A stretch of 64,000 bases of DNA from Modestobacter sp. DSM 44400 (lineage in GTDB: Bacteria; Actinomycetota; Actinomycetes; Mycobacteriales; Geodermatophilaceae), in the NCBI RefSeq assembly GCF_900107175.1, contig NZ_FNOZ01000004.1, forward strand, positions 95,210-159,209. The letters are read 5' to 3'. The number at the start of each line of letters is the position of its first letter. Within the stretch, counting starts at the first letter, position 1. The position numbers and the translations under genes are program-made. Positions 33,974 through 41,899 of this stretch are shown one piece after another. Under the pieces are notes generated by a model that saw only the letters and a list, made by a program, of their open reading frames with translations, was not told where the DNA came from and searched no databases.

Positions 33974-34695
33974 GCCCGTACCCCGGTCCGCTGCTCGCGG
34001 ACCACGCGGAGGAAGGCCTCCTCCAGGTCGTCGGTGCCCGTGCGGACCCGCAGCTCGGCGGGGGTGGAGTCGGCGAGCAGCCGGCCCTCGCGGAGCAGCA
34101 GCAGCCGGTCGCAGCGGCCGGCCTCGTCCATCACGTGGCTGGACACCAGCAGCGTCGTCCCGGTTGCGGCGAGCGCGTGGAACTGGTTCCACAGTTCGAC
34201 CCGCAGCAGCGGGTCCAGCCCGACGGTCGGCTCGTCGAGCACGAGTACCTCCGGCGCGGCCAGCAGGGCGCAGGCCAGCGACGCCCGTCCCATCTGGCCC
34301 CCGGAGAGGTCGCGCACGAGCTGCCCGGCCGCGTCGTCCAGCCCGACGTCGGCCACCGCCCGGTCGGCCGCCGCGGCGCCGACCCCGTAGAGCGCGGCGA
34401 AGAAGCGGGCGTTCTCCCGCACGGTGAGGTCGGCGTAGACGCTGGGTGCCTGGGTGACGTAGCCGACCCGGGAGCGCAGCGGGGTGGAGCCCGCCGGCTC
34501 ACCGAGCACGGTGACCTCGCCGGAGCGGACCACCTGGACACCGACCAGCGCCCGCAGCAGGGTGGACTTCCCGCTGCCGCTGGGGCCGAGCAGCCCGGTG
34601 ACCTGGCCCGGTGGGACGGCGAACGACAGGCCGTGCAGCACGCGGCGGCGGCCGCGGTCGACGACGAGATCGGTGACGGTGACTGCGGCGTCCAT
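33970..34695 (-). CDS. ABC-2 exporter ATPase (DrrA type)
   Basis: 241-aa ATPase: Walker [11 protein letters not shown]-loop YVTQAPSVYADLTVRENARFFAALYG, signature LSGGQMGRASLACAL, Walker B VLVLDEPTVGLDP, and switch His in VSSHVMDEAGRCDRL. The VGLDP box and MDEAGRCDR stretch are typical of DrrA/CcmA-like drug or lipid exporters. ATG 34695 is the first gene of a six-gene minus-strand block reaching 28460. The promoter should be in 34696-34926; TAGCGT at about 34729-34734 on the minus strand is one candidate. Confidence 0.9.
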   Translation of the reverse strand: MDAAVTVTDLVVDRGRRRVLHGLSFAVPPGQVTGLLGPSGSGKSTLLRALVGVQVVRSGEVTVLGEPAGSTPLRSRVGYVTQAPSVYADLTVRENARFFAALYGVGAAAADRAVADVGLDDAAGQLVRDLSGGQMGRASLACALLAAPEVLVLDEPTVGLDPLLRVELWNQFHALAATGTTLLVSSHVMDEAGRCDRLLLLREGRLLADSTPAELRVRTGTDDLEEAFLRVVREQRTGVRA

Positions 34696-34926
34696 GCCGG
34701 CCTCCGACTCAGGGGACGAGGAACTCAACGCTAGATGAATTACTCGCCCGGGCACAGGGCCCTCCGGCACTGCCGTGCACGCGTCTTTCCGGTGCGCGGC
34801 GTCCCGGCCCGCGGCGCGGCGGGTGATCGCGAACCGCACGCCACAGCCGCCGTCCGCACGCTGTGGGGCGAGGACGGCGGCACGCAGGTGAGGACGGCGA
34901 TCTCCCGGGCGGGCATGATCGCGGCC

Positions 34927-35736
34927 GTGCCGACGCTGCCCGAGGTGATCACCGACCCCGCCGACGAGCGGGTCGCCGACTTCCGCAACCTGGTCGCCGG
35001 AGACCGCCGGCCCGGCACCGAGCGGGGTACCGGCCCGGTCATCGTCGAAGGGGTGCCGGCCGTCGAGCGGCTGCTGGCGTCGCCGTACCCGGTGCGCACC
35101 GTCTTCGGCATCCCCGGCCGGGTCGCCGACCTCGGCCTCCCCGATGACGTGGCGGCCTACGAGGCCGACCGGTGGGTGCTTTCGGAGGTGATCGGCTTCC
35201 GGCTGACCCGCGGGGTGCTGGCCTCCGCCGACCGGATCCCACCGCTGGACCTGGGTGAGCTCATCACCGGTCCCGACCCGGCGGCGCCGCGCCGGCTGGC
35301 CGTGCTGGAGGGGCTCAACGACCACGAGAACATCGGGTCGATCGCCCGTTCGGCGGTGGCGCTGGGCATCGACGGGCTGCTGCTGGACCCGGCCTGCGCC
35401 GACCCGCTGTACCGGCGGTGCGTGCGGGTGTCGATGGGGCACGTGCTGACCCTGCCGATCGCGGTGCTCGGCAACTGGCCCGGCGATCTGGACCAGCTGC
35501 ACGCTGCTGGCTACCGCACGGTGGCGTTGACCCCGGCCGCCGATGCCGTCGACCTGACCGATGTCGACCCGCGGTCGCACCGGCGGACTGCCGTTCTGCT
35601 CGGCGCTGAGGGTCCGGGGCTCACGGTCGCGGCGCAGCAGGCCGTGCAGGTGCGGGCCCGTATCCCCATGCGCACCGGGGTGGACTCGTTGGGCGTCGCC
35701 GCGGCGGCGGCGATCGCCTTCGCGTCGCTGCGCTGA
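34927..35736 (+). CDS. SpoU/TrmH-family RNA 2'-O-methyltransferase
   Basis: SAM-dependent rRNA or tRNA ribose methyltransferase with a trefoil knot, 269 aa. Motif 1 region LEGLNDHENIGSIARSAVALGIDGLLLDPACADPLYRRCVRVSMGHVL, motif 2 AVLLGAEGPGL and motif 3 VRIRARIPMRTGVDSLGVAAAAAIAF-like sequence (here VQVRARIPMRTGVDSLGV) are all present. I choose GTG 34927 because CATGAT lies 7 nt upstream (leaderless-type); ATG 34915 would add four residues. Matches the Rv0881 position next to MarR in mycobacteria, here displaced by an ABC block. Target nucleotide unknown. Confidence 0.9.
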   Translation: MPTLPEVITDPADERVADFRNLVAGDRRPGTERGTGPVIVEGVPAVERLLASPYPVRTVFGIPGRVADLGLPDDVAAYEADRWVLSEVIGFRLTRGVLASADRIPPLDLGELITGPDPAAPRRLAVLEGLNDHENIGSIARSAVALGIDGLLLDPACADPLYRRCVRVSMGHVLTLPIAVLGNWPGDLDQLHAAGYRTVALTPAADAVDLTDVDPRSHRRTAVLLGAEGPGLTVAAQQAVQVRARIPMRTGVDSLGVAAAAAIAFASLR

Positions 35737-35859
35737 CCTGAGCGGCCAGCACGAACACGCCGGCGCCGGACCCACCGGAGATCAGCGCGAGCTGGATGTC
35801 GCCCAGGTAGTGGCACGTCGACCAGGCAGGGCCGGCGTGCTCGGACACCCGCGGCCCCC

Positions 35860-35865
35860 TACGGT
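35860..35865 (+). promoter_or_regulatory. -10 element of the 35872 gene
   Basis: TACGGT, 6 nt before ATG 35872; predicts a leaderless transcript. Confidence 0.4.
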
Positions 35866-35871
35866 CGGTCC

Positions 35872-36061
35872 ATGACGTTCTGGATCGTGGCCGGGATCGT
35901 GCTGGTCGTCGTGCTGAGCTCGATGTGGCTGCACGACCGGCGTGCCCGGGCGCGGTGCGCGGGTCCGGGGCGACATCGGTCAGGGTGTCGACCGGGGCAG
36001 CGAGCGGGGCAATCCCGAGGCCTACCGCGGGACGAACCTGCACGGGGGCGGCTCCTACTGA
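35872..36061 (+). pseudogene. small one-helix membrane protein, frameshifted
   Basis: The start MTFWIVAGIVLVVVLSSMWLHDRRARAR is an N-terminal membrane anchor. After about codon 27 the frame degrades into Arg/Gly-rich sequence, while the +1 frame reads RGDIGQGVDRGSERGNPEAYRGTNLHGGGSY and stops at TGA 36059-36061, a coherent hydrophilic tail. A one-base surplus in the G/C run around 35947-35963 would explain it; about 62 aa if repaired. Function unknown. A TANNNT hexamer 6 nt upstream supports this being a real gene. Confidence 0.55.
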
Positions 36062-36086
36062 GCGCGGGACCCGCCCCGGCCGTAGG

Positions 36087-36560
36087 TCAGCCGCGCAGCG
36101 ACAGCCGGGCGAGCAATTCCCGGGCCTGCTCGGCGACGGGGGGAGCCGCCAGTACGTCGTAGCGGCTGGCGACCGTCTGACTGGTGCTGGTGAAGTCGCG
36201 CTTACCCTGCGAGGCCGCGTAGCCGACGGCCCCGAAGACGGCGCCGAACACCAGGCCGATGAGCAGCCCGGTGATCACCGACCCGATCCAGCTGGTCCCG
36301 TCGGGGGCGAAGATGCCCAGCAGCAGGCCCACGAAGAGCCCGAACCAGGCTCCGCTGGCCGCGCCGGCACCGATCGCACGGCCCCAGCTCAGCCGCCCCG
36401 TCACCCGCTCGACCATCCGCAGGTCACTGCCGATGATCGTCACGTTCTCGACCGGGAACTTCTCGTCGGACAGGAAGTCCACGGCCCGCTGGGCCGAGGG
36501 GTAGTCGCCGTAGGTACCGACCTGCACGCCGCCGAGCGGCATGGACACCGATGCTGTCAT
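36087..36560 (-). CDS. general-stress-protein-like membrane protein
   Basis: 157 aa. N-terminal GVQVGTYGDYPSAQRAVDFLSDEKFPVENVTIIGSDLRMVERVTGRLSWGRAI is the YflT/general stress protein 17M-like fold. Then two glycine-rich helices (about 66-85 and 92-113) and a short C-terminal region ending REALARLSLRG-like (QARELLARLSLRG). ATG 36560 with GGAGG 5 nt upstream. Such proteins are common in actinobacteria, function unknown, possibly stress-linked by family name only. Confidence 0.8.
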   Translation of the reverse strand: MTASVSMPLGGVQVGTYGDYPSAQRAVDFLSDEKFPVENVTIIGSDLRMVERVTGRLSWGRAIGAGAASGAWFGLFVGLLLGIFAPDGTSWIGSVITGLLIGLVFGAVFGAVGYAASQGKRDFTSTSQTVASRYDVLAAPPVAEQARELLARLSLRG

Positions 36561-36681
36561 GTCAGCCTCCGATCAATGGGCCCGGCGGCGGCGTGGGGAC
36601 CGGGCGTTCCGACCCCACGGCGTCCACCTGCGCGAGCGCCTGTCGTGTACCCGAACGGTCGCGACCTGCACGCTGTTCCGG

Positions 36682-36739
36682 GAAAGACCCGTCCTCCTCA
36701 CCCCTCATGAGCTCGGAGCGGTGCCCTGGACGGGGCCGT
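36682..36739 (+). repeat. diverged stem-loop repeat copy
   Basis: AAAGACCCGTCC...CCCTCATGAGCTCGGAG...GGACGGGGCC: same layout as the other copies but with substitutions in the core. It lies next to the stop of the ABC exporter gene (36741) on its 3' side; the other side holds no stop codon. Confidence 0.6.
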
Positions 36740-36740
36740 C

Positions 36741-38627
36741 CTAGACCAGGCTGTCGGCCCAGGCCCGGTGCAGGTCGGCGAACCGGCCCGCGCCGGCGAC
36801 CAGGTCGGCGGGGGAGCCGTCCTCGACGATCCGGCCGGCGTCCATGACCAGCGCCCGGTCGGCGAACTCCACGGTCGACAGCCGGTGGGCGATGATCAGC
36901 GCCGTCCGGTCGGCCAGCAGCGTCTGCAGGGCCCGCTGCACCAGCCGCTCGCTGGGCACGTCGAGGGAGCTGGTGGCCTCGTCGAGCACCAGGACCGCGG
37001 GATCGGCCAGGAACGCCCGGGCGAAGCTGACCAGCTGCCGCTGTCCGGCCGAGAGCCGGCCGCCCCGCTTGCGGACGTCGGTGTCGTAGCCCTCCGGCAG
37101 CGCCGCGATAAAGGTGTGTGCACCGATCGCCCGGGCCGCGGCCTCCACCTCCGGGCGGGTGGCGTCGGGCCGGCCGAAGGAGATGTTGTCGGCGATCGAC
37201 CCGGAGAACAGGAAGCTCTCCTGGGTCACCATGACCACCGCACGGCGCAGGTCGGCGTCGGCGAGCTGGTCCAGTGGGACGCCGTCCAGGCGCACCTGGC
37301 CGGACAGTGGGTCGTAGAAGCGCGCCGCCAGCCGGGCCAGCGTCGATTTGCCCGCACCGGTCGCTCCGACCAGCGCCACCGTCTGCCCGGCCGGGATGGT
37401 CAGGTGCAGCTCCGGCAGCACGGTGGCCGCGCCGTAACCGAACCGCACGCGGTCGAAGACCACCTCTCCGGCGGCCGCCCCGGATCCCGAGGGCAGCGGA
37501 GTGGGGTCGACCGGCTCGGCCACCACCGACCGTTCCTCGAGCACCCCGGACAGTTTCTCCAACGCCGCGCTGGCCGACTGGTAGCTGTTGTAGAACATCG
37601 CGATGTCCTGCAGCGGGTCGAAGAACCGGCGCAGGTAGAGCAGGAAGGACACCAGGACGCCGACGGCCAGGTCGCCGTCCATCACGCGCAGCGCGCCGTA
37701 GCCGAGCACCGCGACGGTGATCACGTTGCCGATCAGAGTGACCAGCGGCACGAAGACCGCGATCAGCCAGAACGCCCGGTGGTGGGCGCGGCGGTTGTCC
37801 TCGTTCAGCTGGGCGTGCAGCTCGTCGTTGCGGGGCTCGCGGCGGAAGGCCTGCACCGCCCGCATGCCGCCCATCGTCTCGGTGAACTGGACGATCAGTG
37901 CCGCGATCGTCTGGCGGGTGCGCCGGTAGGCGACCGTGGAGTTGCGCTGGAACCAGCGGCTGAGCAGGAACAGCAGGGGAAAGCCCAGCAGCGCGACCAG
38001 GCCCAGCGGCGGGTCGAGCACCAGCAGGACGACACCGATGGTGAGCACGCTGAACAGGGCGGTGAGCAGGCCGTCGAGGCCCTCGTCGAGCAGTTCCGCC
38101 AGAGCCTCGATGTCGCTGGTCAGCCGGCTGATCGTCTTGCCCGAGGTGTAGCGCTCGTGGAAGGACAGCGGCAGGTGCTGCACGTGGGTGAACACGCGCC
38201 GCCGCAGTGTCAGCAGCACCGCCTGCCCGACGCGGCCCGAGCCGATCAGGAAGCGGTAGCGCAGCACCGTGTCGGCCAGCGCCGCCCCGACCATGGCCGC
38301 GGTCGTCCAGACCAGCGGCCAGGGATCGCCGTCCAGCAGTGCCGGGACGGCGACGTCGATGCCGACGCCGATCAGGAACGGCCCGGCCAGCCAGGCCAGG
38401 TTCTGCACCAGGATCACCCCGAGCAGCACCCACAGCGCCCGGCGGTGCGGGCGCAGCAGCTCACCGAGCAGCTGCCGGGAGCGGCCGCGCAGGAAGGAGC
38501 TGGCGGTGGCGGAGAGGTCGTCGTCGTCCTCGGTGGCCACGCCGCGCCAGCCGGCGGAGGTGTCGGGCGGGGTGGGGCCGGACGGGGAGGTGCCGGACGG
38601 CGGGCCGGCCGGACTCGCGGTGCTCAT
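36741..38627 (-). CDS. heterodimeric ABC exporter, catalytic half (TMD-NBD)
   Basis: 628-aa fused permease-ATPase of the multidrug exporter type. Six helices lie in residues about 55-350, with the conserved cytoplasmic motif HERYTSGKTISRLTSDIEALAELLDEG. The ATPase part has Walker A GATGAGKST, Q-loop VMVTQESFLFSGSIADNISFG, signature LSAGQRQLVSFARAF (G to A), Walker B VLVLDEATSSLD with catalytic Glu, and switch His AHRLSTV. Paired with the neighbouring half transporter, whose Walker B lacks this Glu. ATG 38627 with GGAGG upstream; a 52-bp gap to the partner. Confidence 0.92.
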   Translation of the reverse strand: MSTASPAGPPSGTSPSGPTPPDTSAGWRGVATEDDDDLSATASSFLRGRSRQLLGELLRPHRRALWVLLGVILVQNLAWLAGPFLIGVGIDVAVPALLDGDPWPLVWTTAAMVGAALADTVLRYRFLIGSGRVGQAVLLTLRRRVFTHVQHLPLSFHERYTSGKTISRLTSDIEALAELLDEGLDGLLTALFSVLTIGVVLLVLDPPLGLVALLGFPLLFLLSRWFQRNSTVAYRRTRQTIAALIVQFTETMGGMRAVQAFRREPRNDELHAQLNEDNRRAHHRAFWLIAVFVPLVTLIGNVITVAVLGYGALRVMDGDLAVGVLVSFLLYLRRFFDPLQDIAMFYNSYQSASAALEKLSGVLEERSVVAEPVDPTPLPSGSGAAAGEVVFDRVRFGYGAATVLPELHLTIPAGQTVALVGATGAGKSTLARLAARFYDPLSGQVRLDGVPLDQLADADLRRAVVMVTQESFLFSGSIADNISFGRPDATRPEVEAAARAIGAHTFIAALPEGYDTDVRKRGGRLSAGQRQLVSFARAFLADPAVLVLDEATSSLDVPSERLVQRALQTLLADRTALIIAHRLSTVEFADRALVMDAGRIVEDGSPADLVAGAGRFADLHRAWADSLV

Positions 38628-38679
38628 CGACCCACCTCCGGTGCCGGAGCGGAACGGCTACGCCGTGCTGTCGAGCACC

Positions 38680-40488
38680 TCATCGGCTGCCCACCTCGCT
38701 CAGGTCGCCGAGGTTCGCCGAGCCACCCAGCTCCGACTCCGAGGAGAGCAGCTCGCGGTAGGCCGGCACCTCCGCCAGCAGGTCGGTGTGCCGGCCGACG
38801 GCGGTGATCCGCCCGCCCTCCAGCAGGGCGACCCGGTCGGCGAGCAGCACCGTGGAGGCGCGGTGGGCCACCACCAGCGCCGTGGTCTCGGCCAGCACGT
38901 CGCGCAGCGCACGCTCCACCAGCGCCTCGGTGTGCACGTCCAGCGCCGACAGCGGGTCGTCGAGGACCAGCACCGACGGGCGGCCCAGCACCGCACGGGC
39001 CAGCGCCAGCCGTTGACGCTGCCCGCCGGACAGGGAAAGCCCCTGCTCGCCGATCCGGGTGTCCAGCCCCCAGGGCAGGTCGTGCACGAACTCGGCCTGG
39101 GCCACCCGCAGCGCCTCCGCGACCTGGTCGTCGCCCGCGTCAGGCCGGCCCAGCGTCAGGTTCTCCCGGACGCTCATCGAGAACAGCGTCGCGTCCTCGA
39201 AGGCGGTGGCGACAACACCGCGCAGCTGCGTCAGCGGCAGGTCGCGGACGTCGTGCCCGTCGAGGGTCACGCGTCCGGACGTGACGTCGAGCAGCCGGCT
39301 GACCAGGGCGGTCATCGTGGTCTTGCCCGACCCCGTGGCGCCGACCAGGGCGACGGTCTCGCCGGGAGCGACGTCGAGGTCGACGCCGTCCAGGATCGCC
39401 GCCCCGGCACCGGGGAAGCGGAAGCCGACCGACTCGAAGCGCAGTCGGGCGGGCGTGCCGACCTGCTGGGGTCGGACGCCCGGGGAGTCGGTCACCGTCA
39501 GCGGGGCGTCGAGCAGCTCACCGATCCGGTCGCAGGCGCTGGCGGCCTCCTGGGCCTGGGCCAGCAGGAAGCCCAGCGACAGGATCGGCCACAGCAGCAC
39601 GGTGAACAGCGCGACGAAGCCGACCAGGCCGCCCACGGTGAGAGCGCCGCTGCCCACGGCCAGCGAGCCGCCGACCAGAATGACCGCCAGGGTGATCTGC
39701 GGGTGGAACTCGAACAGGCACCAGATCTGGGCCAGCGTGCGCACCTTGACCAGCTGCAGGTCGTGCAGCCGCAGCGCCTTGCGGTCGTAGCGGCCGAACA
39801 CCAGCCGGCTGCGGCCCAGCGACTTGACCACGCGGATGCCCTGGACGGCCTCCTCGACGTCGGTGGCCAGCTCGCCCTGCTCGTCCTGCACCAGCCGGGA
39901 CTGGGCGTTGTACCGCTTCTCCCAGCGCAGCCCGAACGCCGTCAACGGAATGCTCGTGATCAGCACCGCGACGCCCAGCGGCCAGTAGGTGAGCACGAGC
40001 AGGACGCCGACGATTGCGCAGGTGATCAGGTTGACCACGAGGAAGACCGCGCCGAAGCCGACGAAGCGCCGGATGGTGGACACGTCGGTGGTCGCGCGGG
40101 ACAGCAGCTGACCGGAGGGCCAGCCCTCGTGGAAGGCGATCGGCAGGCGTTGCAGCCGTTGGTAGAGGGTGTCGCGCAGGTCGCGCTCGATCTGCAGGCT
40201 GCTGATGTTCATCGCCCAGCGGCGGAGGAAGAACAGGGCCGCCTCGGCCAGCCCGAAGCCGAGGGCCAGGGCGAGCAGCGGGACGAGGCCGGCCCGGTCG
40301 CCGTCCGCGATCGGCCCGTCGACCACCGCCTGGATGACCAGCGGGATGACCAGCTGGGTGAGCGTGGCCAGCAGCGCGCCGGTGAAGGTCAGCGCGATCA
40401 GGCCGCGGTAAGGGCGAGCGAACGGCCACAGCCGCGCCAGCGCCGAGAGGCGGCCCCGGGTCGTCTCGAGCGTGGGGTCATCGGTCAT
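38680..40488 (-). CDS. heterodimeric ABC exporter, degenerate-site half (TMD-NBD)
   Basis: 602-aa partner of the exporter above. Six helices, cytoplasmic loop FHEGWPSGQLLSRATTDVSTIRRFVGFG, Walker A GATGSGKTT, signature LSGGQRQRLALARAV and Walker B VLVLDDPLSALD, where Asp replaces the catalytic Glu. Loss of Glu in one half is the hallmark of heterodimeric exporters such as TM287/288 and BmrCD: one ATP site hydrolyses, the other holds ATP. ATG 40488. The 26-bp tandem repeats (40535-40639) lie in its upstream region. Substrates unknown. Confidence 0.92.
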   Translation of the reverse strand: MTDDPTLETTRGRLSALARLWPFARPYRGLIALTFTGALLATLTQLVIPLVIQAVVDGPIADGDRAGLVPLLALALGFGLAEAALFFLRRWAMNISSLQIERDLRDTLYQRLQRLPIAFHEGWPSGQLLSRATTDVSTIRRFVGFGAVFLVVNLITCAIVGVLLVLTYWPLGVAVLITSIPLTAFGLRWEKRYNAQSRLVQDEQGELATDVEEAVQGIRVVKSLGRSRLVFGRYDRKALRLHDLQLVKVRTLAQIWCLFEFHPQITLAVILVGGSLAVGSGALTVGGLVGFVALFTVLLWPILSLGFLLAQAQEAASACDRIGELLDAPLTVTDSPGVRPQQVGTPARLRFESVGFRFPGAGAAILDGVDLDVAPGETVALVGATGSGKTTMTALVSRLLDVTSGRVTLDGHDVRDLPLTQLRGVVATAFEDATLFSMSVRENLTLGRPDAGDDQVAEALRVAQAEFVHDLPWGLDTRIGEQGLSLSGGQRQRLALARAVLGRPSVLVLDDPLSALDVHTEALVERALRDVLAETTALVVAHRASTVLLADRVALLEGGRITAVGRHTDLLAEVPAYRELLSSESELGGSANLGDLSEVGSR

Positions 40489-40534
40489 GGCCTGGTCAGG
40501 CTATGACGAGGTGCTGACACTCCCTAACCATTTA

Positions 40535-40639
40535 CGCCGGAGGCGTGCCGTTGGCTCAGCCGCCGGAGGCGTGCCGTTGGCTCAGCCGCCGGAGGCGTGC
40601 CGTTGGCTCAGCCGCGCAGGGCGTGGCCCTCGGCTCAGC
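40535..40639. repeat. 26-bp tandem repeat, three perfect copies plus one diverged
   Basis: The unit CGCCGGAGGCGTGCCGTTGG plus CTCAGC repeats at 40535-40560, 40561-40586 and 40587-40612, followed by a 27-bp diverged copy (40613-40639) that includes the last codons and stop of sepH. It occupies the gap between sepH and the ABC exporter. Copies are identical, so recent expansion is likely; length may vary between strains. Confidence 0.85.
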
Positions 40640-41573
40640 GGTGCCGGCGGACGCCGAAGACGATGTCCTCCCACGCGGGGATGCGAGCCCGCGGGTCCTC
40701 GGTCTCGCCGTCGCCGAGCTTGCCGAGCACCACGGTGTCGCGGGTGGCCAGGTCGTCGTCCCCGACGTCGGAGCCCGACAGCAGGACGTCGACCGGGTTG
40801 CCGTCGACCGGGACGACGTTGCGCACGCCCTCCTCGGCGTCCGCGATCTCCTCCACCACGAGGTCGTCGGCGTCGGTGATCGCGTCGGCGTCGGCCGGGT
40901 CGGACCCGCCGCGGGCGACCGAGATCGGCCGGCGCGGGTCGGCCGCCGGGATGCCGGCCGGGACGTCGGGGACGACGCGCACCAGCCGGGTGCCCTCGGC
41001 GAAGTCCATCGTGGTGGCGTCGACCGGGGTGACGGTCTTGGCCGGGAGGTCGAAGCTCCAGCGGGTGGTGCCGGACTTGTGGCCGGCCCGCCAGGCGGCG
41101 CGCACCTGCCAGGTGCCGTCCTCGTTGCGGTGGGCGTCCCAGCGGACGGCGTCCAGGTCGGCGCCCAGCAGCCGCAGGCGCTCGGACATGAACTGCTCCA
41201 GCGGCACCGACGGCGTCCCCTCGGACAGCCGCACGCGGGCGTCGCGGGCCTGGTCGGCCACCCGCTCGCGTTCCTGCAGGACAGGGTGCGCGAAGCGCAT
41301 GATCCGCTCCACCGAGGTGCCGGAGGAGTGCGCGACCTGCTCTGGGGTCTCCCCGGCGCGGATGCGGGCCTGGATCACCCGCGGAGGCAGCGAGTTGCCG
41401 ACCTCGATCTCGATCTGGGCGACCCGGTGGGCGTCACCGCGCGCCGCGGCCCCGAGCCGGTCGTCGATCGGGACGAGGAACCGTTCGGCGGGATCGCCGG
41501 ACTCGGGCCCGTCCGGAGCCAGCACCAGGTGCTTGCCGTCGTCGGAGAGCGCCACGAGGCGCAAGGAGCGCAT
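40635..41573 (-). CDS. sepH: septation protein SepH (DUF3071)
   Basis: Cell-division regulator, 312 aa, known in Streptomyces and mycobacteria to bind FtsZ (family knowledge). The N-terminus MRSLRLVALSDDGKHLVLAPDGPESGDPAERFLVPIDDRL leads into an HTH (SLPPRVIQARIRAGETPEQVAHSSGTSVERIMRFAHPVLQERERVADQARDARVR). The C-terminus ends ARIPAWEDIVFGVRRHR, the conserved SepH motif. ATG 41573 with GGAGG 9 nt upstream. Matches the Rv0883c position next to serC. Its stop is part of the tandem repeat block. Confidence 0.95.
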   Translation of the reverse strand: MRSLRLVALSDDGKHLVLAPDGPESGDPAERFLVPIDDRLGAAARGDAHRVAQIEIEVGNSLPPRVIQARIRAGETPEQVAHSSGTSVERIMRFAHPVLQERERVADQARDARVRLSEGTPSVPLEQFMSERLRLLGADLDAVRWDAHRNEDGTWQVRAAWRAGHKSGTTRWSFDLPAKTVTPVDATTMDFAEGTRLVRVVPDVPAGIPAADPRRPISVARGGSDPADADAITDADDLVVEEIADAEEGVRNVVPVDGNPVDVLLSGSDVGDDDLATRDTVVLGKLGDGETEDPRARIPAWEDIVFGVRRHR

Positions 41574-41899
41574 GAGGGACGTCCTCCAGCTGGATCGGGG
41601 AGGCCTGGGGGAGCAGACCCGTCCCGCGAGGCTATCTGCGTCGCACGCGCCCCACGCGCAGACACGCCCGGTCCGGCGCGTCGGCTCGACAACGCCCCCA
41701 CAGAGTCCCCGACCGAGCGTGCCCGCCCGGTCGCGCAGCGCAGAGAAGTCAGCCATTGTGGCCACTCTGGCCGGCGGGGGCACGGGTGCGCCGGCCCGAC
41801 TGCTGCGGCCGGCGGAGGTCACACCGTGGGAGGACGGGACGGTGTCGTGGGCTGACCAAGCGGGTTCCCGGTGGTTCGATCGGTGGTTGTGAGGCCTCG

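Noticed and set aside
35737..35871. Minus-strand reading LGDIQLALISGGSGAGVFVLAAQ that looks like a membrane helix
   Set aside because: Too short, no start or stop context, and it runs antisense into the methyltransferase end; perhaps a remnant, not a supportable gene.
40535..40639. 26-bp direct repeats considered as a CRISPR
   Set aside because: Copies are contiguous with no spacers, so this is a tandem repeat.
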